The translations under genes were made by a program, and so were the position numbers. A stretch of DNA of 64,000 bases from Nostoc sp. FACHB-892 (GTDB taxonomy: Bacteria; Cyanobacteriota; Cyanobacteriia; Cyanobacteriales; Nostocaceae): the NCBI RefSeq assembly GCF_014698795.1, contig NZ_JACJTR010000002.1:310001-374000 (forward strand), given 5' to 3'. Below are positions 55,553 through 64,000 of the stretch, piece by piece; the first letter of the stretch is position 1, and each line of letters starts with the position of its first letter. A model generated the notes under the pieces. That model was not told the DNA's origin. It saw only the letters and a program-made list of their open reading frames with translations, and did not search any database.

Positions 55553-56473
55553 CTAAGAACTGGGAAACTCTAACTCAGCGCTTCCTTTTCCTAACTGCGC
55601 TGTCTCAGGTGGTAGATGTCGCTCTAACCAATCCTCCAAATCAGCCATTACCTCTTGATAATTGAGGTCACGCTGAATTTCATGATAGGCTCCCGGATAC
55701 TCGATTCTCAGCTTATCTGTGCAGTTTACCCGTTGGTAAAATGTGTCACTTCCCGCAGGTAAAGCAACTCGGTCTGCACCACCGTGGAGAATTAACAATG
55801 GTAATTGCCAATCACCTACGTGAGCATTAATCCAATCAACTGTTGCAAAGAATTCTGTAGCCAGACGGGCGGTAGCAAGGGTATGTCGCAGTGTATCCTG
55901 AGCGATCGCAGCTAAAACCTGCGGATCTCGTGAACCAGTGCTCATGTCAATACCTGTATTCAAGGTGAAACGTGGCCACACCCGTGAGAGCATTCTTCCT
56001 AAAAGCACCCGAACAGGTGAAACCCCAACTTTCCCCAAGGTTGGTGCTAGAGCGATCGCACCTTGCAAAACTGATGCTTGTTGGGGATAGCGGAGAATAT
56101 AATCTAAGACAATCATCCCGCCTAAACTATGACCTAAAAGAAAAATTGGGCAGCCAGGATTGTGAGCCTGAATTAACTGTAAAAAGGCTTTCAAATCTTC
56201 TCGAAACTCACTCCAAGCGTTGATATAGCCTCGCTGGCCTGGTGAGCGCCCATGACCACGCAAGTCTAAGGCATAGATGGCATATTGTTTGGGTATCAAA
56301 TGCTGAATTACATTACTATAGCGATCGCTGTGCGCTCCGAGTCCATGCACAATGGCTAATATTGCCCGTACTTTTCCTTCTGGATACCAGCTTTGGTAAT
56401 ATAGGTCAAGTCCTCCAACTCCTTGGAATGTGCCTTCTTTACGAGACACGACGCGATCGCTATGGTCAATCAT
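55553..56473 (-). CDS. Alpha/beta hydrolase, monoacylglycerol lipase / lysophospholipase type
   Basis: LAIVHGLGAHSDRY is the oxyanion segment, LDLRGHGRSPGQRGYI the family signature, GHSLGG the nucleophile elbow, LHGGADRVALP the acid and YPGAYHEI the histidine. This layout (hydrolase_4/PldB) fits monoglyceride lipases and lysophospholipases. 306 residues, no signal peptide. The PlsC-type acyltransferase gene lies divergently ~200 bases away, so both may act in lipid remodelling. Confidence 0.9.
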   Translation of the reverse strand: MIDHSDRVVSRKEGTFQGVGGLDLYYQSWYPEGKVRAILAIVHGLGAHSDRYSNVIQHLIPKQYAIYALDLRGHGRSPGQRGYINAWSEFREDLKAFLQLIQAHNPGCPIFLLGHSLGGMIVLDYILRYPQQASVLQGAIALAPTLGKVGVSPVRVLLGRMLSRVWPRFTLNTGIDMSTGSRDPQVLAAIAQDTLRHTLATARLATEFFATVDWINAHVGDWQLPLLILHGGADRVALPAGSDTFYQRVNCTDKLRIEYPGAYHEIQRDLNYQEVMADLEDWLERHLPPETAQLGKGSAELEFPSS

Positions 56474-56670
56474 AGGGCTAATTTTTTAAGTATTTTCCCA
56501 GCAAGCTACTAAGATATCAACACTTATTGTAGTAAAAATAGCTTCTGGCTATGGGAATAATTACAGTGAATTGAGTTACTCTCATATATTTAAAATTATA
56601 GATAAAATAATTCCACAGCTTCTAACTGTAGGTTAGTCAATAATATGACCTCAAGAATTATGATTTATTT

Positions 56671-57699
56671 ATGAATTCTAAAGAGGCTTTTATCAAAATT
56701 TATTCTAGGGAATCTGTTAAGGAAGACCTAGCTGATGGAGTAACTTCCGAAGTTGATACAGACTCAAAATCTAGCCATCAGCAGGAAGATAGTACACAAT
56801 TACAAACATTGACTGCTGCAAGTATCAAGCGGGTAAAAGAAGGTGTAGCTGCGGCTAGCGATCGCGCTGTTCGGCAAATTATCGAGGAAACTCTGAATCG
56901 TCTGGAAGCTATTAATCAGGGAGATTCCGAACCTAGAGCTAACTCTGGGCTGCGTCGTGTTGTAATGCGATCGCTTATCCATTCGTTTTTCAAGGTACGG
57001 GTTGAACACCTCGAAAGAATACCTCAGCAACCTGCAATTTTGGCTGTCAACCATCTCCACCATATCGATCCCTTACTCCTTCTAGCGGAACTCCCTACCC
57101 AACCCCACTATTACATCCTGGGCGATGCTCGTACTCTTTATAATAAGTGGTGGAAGCGCTTCATCCTGGGTTTTGCAGGGGGCGTGATTCCTTTGGAACG
57201 GGTGTGGAAAGAAGAAGTTGCTGTTATGGAAGCGGCTAAAGCAGGAAGGCAAGATTTAGTTGAGCTAGCCACAGCAATTAAACAGACAGTACCGACAGGG
57301 GAAAATATACACACACTGCGACAAATAGACCGGATTATTCTGGCAATTTTGGCTCGTGGGGATGGAATGATTCTCTTTCCCGAAGGACGACTAGGAACTG
57401 CTGAGGGTAAGTTGCATCTTCCCTTGAAACGCGGGACTCTGATTTATGCCTTGCGGGCTGGTGTACCGATTATCCCAGTTGCACTAATTGGGACTCATGA
57501 CCTTTATTTAGGAAAAGAATTAACAATTCGGGTAGGTGAACCGTTACACTTTGCCCAAACAACCAGACCAAAACGCCAGGAAGTAGTCGTAGCTTTAGAA
57601 ACGTTACAGGATGCAATGCTGGCTCTGTTGCCAACTAACTATCAAGAACCAACAGGAGCCAAACTGTTAAGTTCTTTCCTCAATCATATGTTGTGGTAA
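56671..57699 (+). CDS. 1-acyl-sn-glycerol-3-phosphate acyltransferase-like protein (PlsC family)
   Basis: The acyltransferase domain is in residues ~110-310: NHLHHID is the catalytic HX4D motif, PEGRLGTAEG the substrate-binding FPEGxR motif, and VPIIPVALIGTHDLYLG the last block. An unusual N-terminal extension of ~100 residues (acidic, QEDSTQLQTLTAASIKRVKE) precedes it. It transfers acyl groups to lysophospholipids; it may not be the main phosphatidate-forming enzyme. Confidence 0.88.
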   Translation: MNSKEAFIKIYSRESVKEDLADGVTSEVDTDSKSSHQQEDSTQLQTLTAASIKRVKEGVAAASDRAVRQIIEETLNRLEAINQGDSEPRANSGLRRVVMRSLIHSFFKVRVEHLERIPQQPAILAVNHLHHIDPLLLLAELPTQPHYYILGDARTLYNKWWKRFILGFAGGVIPLERVWKEEVAVMEAAKAGRQDLVELATAIKQTVPTGENIHTLRQIDRIILAILARGDGMILFPEGRLGTAEGKLHLPLKRGTLIYALRAGVPIIPVALIGTHDLYLGKELTIRVGEPLHFAQTTRPKRQEVVVALETLQDAMLALLPTNYQEPTGAKLLSSFLNHMLW

Positions 57700-57732
57700 A
57701 TTTCTAAACCTAAATAAAATTTGACGAATTTT

Positions 57733-57764
57733 AATTACGAATTACGAATTACGAATTACGAATT
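57733..57764. repeat. Heptanucleotide tandem repeat (STRR)
   Basis: AATTACG is repeated four times in direct order, followed by AATTAATATT. This is the short tandemly repeated repetitive sequence type known from heterocystous cyanobacteria. Confidence 0.9.
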
Positions 57765-57768
57765 AATA

Positions 57769-59418
57769 TTATTTTCTCTGCCACATCTGCCGTAAGGACT
57801 GAAAAATCTTTACAAATCTCTCTTCGAGCCAGAGCATTACATAATCAACCCATTCCAAAAGTTGCTCTAAAGGGTGCTTTTCATAACCTGTTGAAGTTGC
57901 TTTGGTTTCTATCCAGTCTGGCTGCGCCTCAACTTGACTGCTGCGATCAAATTGCCGATGCAAAATTTCCCCTTTACGACTCTCGCTTTTAGTTTGGGAA
58001 ATGCGGGTTTCGGTTTGTTTTGCAGAGACGACTTTTTGAGATGTCTTTTGACTTGAGGCGAGATTACTAGTTGATTGTTTCTTTCGCACCAAGCCAGATC
58101 CGATTTTAGGCTGTTGTACAGTTAAATTATTTTGTGGAAAATATCTTACTGATAAACTTGAGGCTAAAGCAGGATTTGTCTTTTGAGAAAGTGTAACTGG
58201 CTTGTCAGTGACTGTTTCGGTATCACCAAATAAATCATTCCATGTTAGCCAAGGATCAGCAGCTAAATCTTGCTTTTCTAACTGACGGCTTTTGGACAAT
58301 GCCTTTCTAAGGCGTGATGGTAATATTTTACTTGACAACTGCTCATTACTATTTGTTGGTTCAAGTGTTTTTCTATTACCAACACCAAAAAAGTAATTAA
58401 GCGCCGCTTCAATCAAAGCCTGAAGATTCAGTGTATGAGTTTCCAAACCGTCAGCAGCGGCTGTAATTTCTCCTTTAATAGCTAATTGCTCTTTGCCATA
58501 AAGAAATATGTTTAACTGAGTTTGGGCAACTTGGACAATCTCTTGGCTGCGTTCTTGCACAGGGAGTAAAGCATTAGATTCCAACTTAGCAACGGTTATA
58601 TCTAGAAATGCTAATAATCTATCTGTATTAAGTAAATCTTTTGGTATTGCCTCGGCTAACACTGGAATTTTGGTTGGATTTCCATCAGTAAGTTTTGCTA
58701 ATAATCGGTTAATTTGTGGTAATAGCTCCGTTTCTTTTTTAGCTATAATCAACCGCCAATGCTGCCAATAATTAGCAACTTCGTTAATAATCCGATCTTC
58801 TAATTCTACTTGCTGCTGTGGTGTCAAAATATCTAAAATTTCATTGTCAGCAGTAACAAGGACTAAACTACGATTCATCAAATCTGTGGCAATTCCCCGC
58901 ACTACTGGAAGATGTTGCTTGAGGGCATTCTCTAGCTGTGAAAGGTTGAGATTTCCAACTTTATTCTCTCTAATATCCGTGGATTGTGTAAGACTAGCGT
59001 TATTTGTAAAATTATTATCAACCAATTTCAGCCGAAAAACTTCCAAAAAAGCCAGGGGTTTGAAACGGTAAACTGTTTTTCCGGGAGTAAAAGCGGCTTC
59101 ATCAGATGACAGATAATTGACTGCCTCTAGTATATGTTGAATGGGACTATCAACATTTGGAATTTCGGGCTGGGAATCGGTATCATTTGGTTGTAACTTT
59201 AGTCTAGTTTGTGGTTCTTTGGTCTGTAGCGTTTTCCCAGATGATTCAGATGCCTGAAACAGTAGATACACTGGGTAAAGTAGTACCTCCACACCCCACT
59301 TAGTAGCAACTTGCAAATGCCGGAAGGTGTGTTCCCACTGTTGTGTCACCCGCCGAGATTGCTGGTGAACAAAGTTAAATAGTCTGCTTTGATAACGACC
59401 AGAGGAACCAGAAGACAT
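57769..59418 (-). CDS. Conserved cyanobacterial protein of unknown function
   Basis: A 549-residue protein. Residues ~35-65 (HLQVATKWGVEVLLYPVYLL) may be a membrane-associated helix; the middle (about 110-360) is helical (LSQLENALKQHLPVVRGIAT, LLAFLDITVAKLESNALLPV). A long Ser/Thr/Gln-rich low-complexity region follows, and the last 40 residues (LEQLLEWVDYVMLWLEERF) form an amphipathic helix. I do not recognise a family name. Its start is 87 bases from that of the divergent mannosidase gene. Confidence 0.75.
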   Translation of the reverse strand: MSSGSSGRYQSRLFNFVHQQSRRVTQQWEHTFRHLQVATKWGVEVLLYPVYLLFQASESSGKTLQTKEPQTRLKLQPNDTDSQPEIPNVDSPIQHILEAVNYLSSDEAAFTPGKTVYRFKPLAFLEVFRLKLVDNNFTNNASLTQSTDIRENKVGNLNLSQLENALKQHLPVVRGIATDLMNRSLVLVTADNEILDILTPQQQVELEDRIINEVANYWQHWRLIIAKKETELLPQINRLLAKLTDGNPTKIPVLAEAIPKDLLNTDRLLAFLDITVAKLESNALLPVQERSQEIVQVAQTQLNIFLYGKEQLAIKGEITAAADGLETHTLNLQALIEAALNYFFGVGNRKTLEPTNSNEQLSSKILPSRLRKALSKSRQLEKQDLAADPWLTWNDLFGDTETVTDKPVTLSQKTNPALASSLSVRYFPQNNLTVQQPKIGSGLVRKKQSTSNLASSQKTSQKVVSAKQTETRISQTKSESRKGEILHRQFDRSSQVEAQPDWIETKATSTGYEKHPLEQLLEWVDYVMLWLEERFVKIFQSLRQMWQRK

Positions 59419-59505
59419 AGTAGTAATTTTTTAGTCCAAGTCTTGTTAAGTTGTGAGACTCGCGCCAAACAATAAAAACGACCAACACCTCATCTTAGCG
59501 AATAT

Positions 59506-62500
59506 ATGACCCCGACTGTCTCTCAATCCCAGACCAAAATCATCTCACAAGCAATTGAGCAACTACGCTCTTTTTGTCAAGTTAATCTTCAGTCTAGTTG
59601 GCTATACCAGGAATCTGACCTGATAATTACTGATGTTGTAGCTGCTGATGTGTCTAATTGGCAACCTGTCCAGTTGAATGCTAAAGAACATATCGCTTGG
59701 ACAGGTGGGAAAAAAGCGCTATGGCTAGTGCAAAGATTGGTGGTTCCCCAAGATTTACAGGGCTATCCTTTAACTGGGCTATCTTTGCGGCTGGCGCTGG
59801 TTTGGTGGGCAGATTCTGCTGAGATTTATGTGAATGGAGAGTTAGTGCTGGAGGGTGATTTATTTGATTGTTCGCCTAGAGTGCTTATTAGTCAGGGGGT
59901 GAAGCCAGGGGAAGAGTTTCTTGTGGCTTTGCGGTTAGTGAGTCCGGGACATTGTGATGGTGCTTTAGTGCGATCGCTTTTAGTTTATGAGTCTACTGTT
60001 GATAATAATCCCGATCCGGGTTTTGTGGCTGATGAGTTAGCTGTGGCGCAACTTTATTTGGAAAAGTTTGCGCCGGAGAAGTTGGATGTTTTGGCGGCGA
60101 TGGTGGCGGAGGTTACGAACCACAGAGGCGCAGAGGACACAGAGGAAAATAAGGGAGAGTTGGTATCGTTTTTATCTCTACGCCGAAATTTAATTCAATC
60201 CGACATCTTAGCCCCCCTTTTGAAGGAGGGTTGGGGAGATCAAAAATCTAAAATTTTCTTATTGGGTCATGCTCATTTAGATTTAGCATGGTTATGGCCT
60301 GTGAGTGAAACTTGGAATGCGGCGCAAAACACTTTTGAGTCGGTTCTGAAGTTGCAAGAAGATTTTCCAGAGTTAATTTTTTGTCATTCAACTCCGGCAC
60401 TTTATGCTTGGATTGAAGAACATCGCCCGGATTTATTTAGGGCAATTCAAGCACAGGTAGCTGCTGGACGTTGGGAAGTTGTCGGCGGGATGTGGGTGGA
60501 ACCAGAACTCAACTTAATTGCTGGTGAATCAATAGTCCGTCAGCTATTGTATGGTCAGCGCTATATCCAGGAAAAATTTGGCACGCTTTCAACTGTGGTG
60601 TGGGTTCCAGATTCTTTTGGTTTCTGTGCAACTTTACCGCAGTTTTTCGCTAATGCCGGAATTGAATATTTTGTCACGCAGAAATTGCGGTGGAATGATA
60701 CTACTAAATTTGATTATGGGGCTTTTTGGTGGCGATCGCCTGACGGTAGCGAAGTCTTTAGTTTGATGTCTGCACCTATCGGTGAAAGCATTGACCCAGT
60801 TAAAATGGCATCCTACGCTCTTGAATGGCAATCCCAAACTGGTTTACCAGAATCCCTCTGGCTTCCCGGTGTCGGCGACCACGGCGGCGGCCCCACCCGT
60901 GATATGTTAGAAACCGCCCAACGCTGGCAAAAGTCACCTTTCTTCCCAGACTTAGAATTTACGACAGCTGAAAAGTATTTACAGCAAATCAGTAAAGAAG
61001 GTAGAAGGCAGGAGTCAGAATTCAGGAATTATTATTCTCCCCCTGCCTCCCCTGCTTCCACTGCTTCCCCATCCCCCTCATTCCCTACTTGGAATGATGA
61101 ACTATACTTAGAATTCCATCGCGGTTGCTACACTACCCACGCAGACCAGAAACGCTGGAATCGTCGTTGTGAAAATTTATTGTATCAAGCTGAACTATTT
61201 GCTACCTTAGCAACTGTAAGCTGTGGTGTGACATATCCTAAGGCAGAAATTGAAGCAGCTTGGAAACTGGTGTTATTTCAACAGTTTCACGATATTTTAC
61301 CTGGTTCTTCAATTACCCAAGTTTATACAGATGCGTTGCCCCAGTGGCAGCAGGTGGAACAAGTGGGAACGAAGATATTACAAGAATCACTTTTAGCGAT
61401 CGCATCTCACATTACCCTATCAGAACCACCAAAACCCCATAGTTTGCCTATTTTCGTTTTTAATTCTCTCAATTGGCAGCGTTCTGAGGTAGTCTCTGTA
61501 GCCTTACCCACACCAGAGGAATGGCAGATTTATGATACTTCTGGAAAGCAGCTTATCTCTCAATTATCTGAACCATCAACCCTACTATTTCTCGCCACTG
61601 AAATTCCACCCGTAGGCTACCGCATATTCTGGCTTTCCCCCTCATCCTCCTCATCCTCCTCATCCCCCTCCTCTCCACTCCTGCCAGACTGGATTTTAGA
61701 AAATGAATTCTTGCGAGTTATCATTGACCCTGATACTGGAGATTTATCAAGTATTTTTGATAAAATTTATCAGCGAGAAGTTTTGAGTGGCGCAGGGAAC
61801 CAATTACAAGCTTTTAAAGATAGCGGTCAATATTGGGATGCTTGGAATATTGACCCCAATTATGCCCAACATCCTTTACCCTCAACAAATCTTCAATCTA
61901 TTCAGTGGTTAGAACAAGGCCCGGTGCAAAGCCGTGTGCGCGTGGTGCGTCAGTTGGGGGAATCGGAATTTTGCCAAGACTATATTCTGCAAGCTAGTTC
62001 ACCTCTGCTAAAGATAGCTACTACTGTCAACTGGCAAGAAAATCATGTATTGGTGAAAGCTGCTTTTTCTCTGAATGTTGAAGCAGATTTTGCTACCTAT
62101 GAAATTCCCTGTGGTGCGATTCGCCGCCCAACTCAACCCTTCGGGTTCGCAGTCGCCTACGGAGGGAAACCCTCCCGCAGCGCTGACTCACCACAAACCC
62201 CCGTAGAACAGGCAAAATGGGAAGTCCCTGCTTTGCGTTGGGCTGATTTGACAGGAGAAACACAGGAGGGTATTCACGGAGTTAGTTTGCTAAATGATTG
62301 TAAATACGGTTACGACAGCAAACCAAATCAACTCCGTCTGACACTCTTACGCAGTCCTAATTGGCCAGACTCAGAGGCTGATAAAGGTTTTCACGAGTTT
62401 ACATATACCTTGTATCCTCATGTTGGTAGCTGGGAATCAGCCCATACAGTACGGCACGGCTATGAATTGAATATACCGTTGCAAGTGATATTGAATCCTG

Positions 62501-62838
62501 GTAATCAAAACCCACCCAAAAATCCTCCCCTCTCTGCTGGTAAAGAGGGGTTGGGAGTGAGGTTCCTAGATTTATCAGCTGAAAATTTAATCTTGATGGC
62601 CTTGAAGCCATCAGAGGATGATCCACAGCAGTTAATTCTGCGGTGTTATGAATCTCACGGAGAAACAGCCGAGTTATCTTGGCAAAGTGATTTAGGGTTG
62701 AATCTAGGAGATACAGTAGATTTGTTAGAACGTTCCTCTACTACAGAATTCTCATCTGGGCAACAAAACTTGACGATACAGCCTTGGAAAATCGCCAGTT
62801 TCAAGGTAATCCCAGCGATTAATTCCAGGCTGGAGTAA
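59506..62838 (+). CDS. Alpha-mannosidase, glycoside hydrolase family 38
   Basis: GHAHLDLAWLWP (about residue 254) gives two zinc ligands, VWVPDSFGF (about 367) the nucleophile aspartate, and WLPGVGDHGGGPTRD the later zinc histidine region; GH38 central and C-terminal beta domains follow. It removes alpha-mannose from glycans or glycolipids; no signal peptide is seen. The protein, 1110 residues, is enlarged by stretches that look like translated dispersed repeats at 60118-60252, 61003-61085, 61636-61682, 62137-62200 and 62508-62570. All keep the frame. They avoid the catalytic motifs. Confidence 0.92.
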   Translation: MTPTVSQSQTKIISQAIEQLRSFCQVNLQSSWLYQESDLIITDVVAADVSNWQPVQLNAKEHIAWTGGKKALWLVQRLVVPQDLQGYPLTGLSLRLALVWWADSAEIYVNGELVLEGDLFDCSPRVLISQGVKPGEEFLVALRLVSPGHCDGALVRSLLVYESTVDNNPDPGFVADELAVAQLYLEKFAPEKLDVLAAMVAEVTNHRGAEDTEENKGELVSFLSLRRNLIQSDILAPLLKEGWGDQKSKIFLLGHAHLDLAWLWPVSETWNAAQNTFESVLKLQEDFPELIFCHSTPALYAWIEEHRPDLFRAIQAQVAAGRWEVVGGMWVEPELNLIAGESIVRQLLYGQRYIQEKFGTLSTVVWVPDSFGFCATLPQFFANAGIEYFVTQKLRWNDTTKFDYGAFWWRSPDGSEVFSLMSAPIGESIDPVKMASYALEWQSQTGLPESLWLPGVGDHGGGPTRDMLETAQRWQKSPFFPDLEFTTAEKYLQQISKEGRRQESEFRNYYSPPASPASTASPSPSFPTWNDELYLEFHRGCYTTHADQKRWNRRCENLLYQAELFATLATVSCGVTYPKAEIEAAWKLVLFQQFHDILPGSSITQVYTDALPQWQQVEQVGTKILQESLLAIASHITLSEPPKPHSLPIFVFNSLNWQRSEVVSVALPTPEEWQIYDTSGKQLISQLSEPSTLLFLATEIPPVGYRIFWLSPSSSSSSSSPSSPLLPDWILENEFLRVIIDPDTGDLSSIFDKIYQREVLSGAGNQLQAFKDSGQYWDAWNIDPNYAQHPLPSTNLQSIQWLEQGPVQSRVRVVRQLGESEFCQDYILQASSPLLKIATTVNWQENHVLVKAAFSLNVEADFATYEIPCGAIRRPTQPFGFAVAYGGKPSRSADSPQTPVEQAKWEVPALRWADLTGETQEGIHGVSLLNDCKYGYDSKPNQLRLTLLRSPNWPDSEADKGFHEFTYTLYPHVGSWESAHTVRHGYELNIPLQVILNPGNQNPPKNPPLSAGKEGLGVRFLDLSAENLILMALKPSEDDPQQLILRCYESHGETAELSWQSDLGLNLGDTVDLLERSSTTEFSSGQQNLTIQPWKIASFKVIPAINSRLE

Positions 62839-62921
62839 TCAACTAGTGCTATGTCAGTGGTCAGTTGTGGTTTTCCACAGACCATTGACAAATGACAAAT
62901 GACTAATGACTAATGACTCTT

Positions 62922-63053
62922 TTAATCTTCATGATCATCAAACGGATCGTTCAATTCCTTGCTAGGAGGGCCAAAGGAGGTATAAATCGAAATTCCAGTG
63001 ATGGCAACCACCACGGCAGCCATAGAAATGCTAAGAACTATTGCGGGTTCCAT
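62922..63053 (-). CDS. psbN: Photosystem II assembly protein PsbN
   Basis: A 43-residue frame, too short for most gene finders: MEPAIVLSISMAAVVVAITG then IYTSFGPPSKELNDPFDDHE. It has one membrane helix and the PsbN C-terminal signature (FGxPSKELxDPFxxHED). PsbN is needed to assemble photosystem II rather than being part of the mature complex. It is encoded opposite to psbH, as is usual in cyanobacteria and plastids. Confidence 0.95.
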   Translation of the reverse strand: MEPAIVLSISMAAVVVAITGISIYTSFGPPSKELNDPFDDHED

Positions 63054-63138
63054 AATTGAGAGATAGATGATGAGTGCTATTCTTATAGAATATTACAGAA
63101 GATTAAAAAAAGCTTTGGCAAGTAATATTAGGTGAACT

Positions 63139-63342
63139 ATGGCACAAAGGACTCGGTTGGGAGATATCCTAAAACCACTTAACTCTGAGTATGGGAAAGT
63201 GGCTCCAGGTTGGGGTACTACCCCTGTGATGGCTGTTTTTATTTTGCTATTTTTCGTGTTTCTGCTGATTATTCTGCAACTTTACAATAGAACACTGTTA
63301 GTTCAGGATGTAGTAGTCGATTGGCGGAGTTTAGGGCGCTAA
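63139..63342 (+). CDS. psbH: Photosystem II protein PsbH
   Basis: A 67-residue subunit with one membrane helix: [40 protein letters not shown] and the lumenal tail. It is next to CP47 and stabilises photosystem II and bicarbonate/quinone exchange. The divergent psbN start is 85 bases away. A terminator follows the stop. Confidence 0.97.
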   Translation: MAQRTRLGDILKPLNSEYGKVAPGWGTTPVMAVFILLFFVFLLIILQLYNRTLLVQDVVVDWRSLGR

Positions 63343-63383
63343 CAGATACACAGCTATCAAGTTTGGATAACAAGTTATGTTAC

Positions 63384-63407
63384 ACCCGGTTCTTCCGGGT
63401 TTTTTTG
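63384..63407 (+). terminator. Rho-independent terminator after psbH
   Basis: ACCCGG-TTCTT-CCGGGT hairpin followed by seven Ts. Confidence 0.88.
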
Positions 63408-63493
63408 TCAAGGCTCAGTGCATACTAAGCATTGAGTAGACTAAATAATATCTGAGTTTCTATAGTGGTTCTATAAGTTTACAGGAGACAAAA

Positions 63494-63766
63494 ATGAATA
63501 TATTTGGTATCGGTCTGCCGGAAATGGCTGTAATTATGACAGTAGCACTGTTAATCTTTGGCCCAAAGAAGCTGCCAGAGATTGGCCGGAGTGTGGGCAA
63601 AACAATTCGTAGTTTTCAAGAAGCTTCTAAGGATTTTCAAAGCGAGTTTCAAAAAGAAGCAGAACAGTTAGAAGAAGTTGTTAAGACTACTGCTGAATTG
63701 GAACCTAAGCAAATCTACCCTGCTAAATCTGAGCAGGATACTGCTAGTTCTTCCCAACCTGGCTAG
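63494..63766 (+). CDS. tatA: Twin-arginine translocase subunit TatA/E
   Basis: A 90-residue protein with one N-terminal membrane helix (GIGLPEMAVIMTVALLIFGP), the hinge FGPKKLPEIGR, and an amphipathic helix (SVGKTIRSFQEASKDFQSEF). TatA forms the pore of the Tat pathway, which would export the Tat substrates encoded in this window (PhoX and the 17.3-kb protein). AGGAG lies ~9 bases before the ATG. Confidence 0.94.
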   Translation: MNIFGIGLPEMAVIMTVALLIFGPKKLPEIGRSVGKTIRSFQEASKDFQSEFQKEAEQLEEVVKTTAELEPKQIYPAKSEQDTASSSQPG

Positions 63767-64000
63767 GAAATCATACCGATTTTGAATTTTGGACTTTCCT
63801 GCGGAACGCTACGCGTAGCTTGCTTCCCTGGAGGGGTACGGCTATGCTCAGTCGAACGGTTTTGGATTTTAGATTGTTTTCCGGTTCAGAGCAATGTCTT
63901 TGGTGGATGAAACAAATCCAAAAGACGCTCGTAAGCGGTAGCGTTGTGTTAGCCATGCAAGAGCGTCTCTAAGAGTTGCTATGCCCAAAGCTTTACGCTG
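63767..64000. repeat. Repeat-rich intergenic DNA at the window end
   Basis: Contains the palindromic dispersed repeat GGAACGCTACGCGTAGCTTG (63802-63821) and GGAGGGGTACGGCTATGC. No gene is supported up to the window edge. Confidence 0.6.

Noticed and set aside
63771..63956. 61-codon minus-strand frame at the window end
   Set aside because: It is mostly dispersed repeat DNA and has no start signal.
1..64000. tRNA, rRNA or tmRNA genes
   Set aside because: I looked through the intergenic regions for cloverleaf and T-loop patterns and saw none convincing; a covariance-model scan would be decisive.

Overview
The window comes from a filamentous, Nostoc-type cyanobacterium. Three things support this: the octamer GCGATCGC (HIP1) occurs throughout, photosynthesis genes are present (psbN, psbH, a carboxysome operon, specialised NDH-1 subunits), and the intergenic DNA is full of short dispersed repeats and MITE-like palindromes of the kind known from Nostoc genomes. 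Genus is an inference; no rRNA or tRNA gene was found in the window.

Layout. 0-9 kb: the tail of a PfkB-type kinase, a cyclopropane-synthase-like methyltransferase, a NodB-type deacetylase, an RnfD-like membrane protein, a DUF2330 gene that appears fused to the back half of a sigma-70-like gene, two alpha/beta hydrolases flanking aroE, and a 21-bp palindromic tandem repeat. 9-24 kb: small conserved proteins (one possibly the carboxysome chaperone CcmS), an ABC exporter, a SulP transporter, ribokinase, a Tat-type secreted protein beside a copper-radical-oxidase-like protein, a glutathionyl-hydroquinone-reductase-like GST with an aspartoacylase-like gene, and a second deacetylase. 24-34 kb: MITEs, MgtC, an Hsp70-like protein, a VapC/antitoxin pair, a Uma2 protein, two L,D-transpeptidases, KDPG aldolase, a TauE/SafE permease and relics of IS1-like and IS4-like elements.

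34-46 kb is the functional core, a CO2-concentrating cluster. On the minus strand run ndhF, ndhD and a CO2-hydration (Cup/Chp) gene, which together form a CO2-uptake NDH-1 module that turns CO2 into bicarbonate. Divergent from them is ccmK-ccmK-ccmL-ccmM-ccmN-ccmO, encoding the beta-carboxysome shell and scaffold, followed by a LysR regulator of RbcR type. CcmM has four RbcS-like domains and an internal ribosome-binding site suited to the short CcmM form.

46-64 kb: a MuiA-type protein, a PhoX phosphatase with a well-formed Pho box, mnmE, two acetyltransferases, a short-chain dehydrogenase, an unusual putative regulator with an RNA-polymerase alpha-CTD-like domain and a candidate operator, a tnpB relic, a lysophospholipase-like hydrolase, a PlsC-type acyltransferase, a GH38 alpha-mannosidase with several repeat-derived in-frame inserts, the divergent psbN/psbH pair, and tatA.

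The most unusual items are the DUF2330/sigma chimera, the alpha-CTD regulator with its inverted-repeat operator, the repeat-colonised mannosidase, the palindromic 21-bp array, and the MITE whose ends match an IS4-like relic 28 kb away. All calls are by reading the sequence; no database search was possible.
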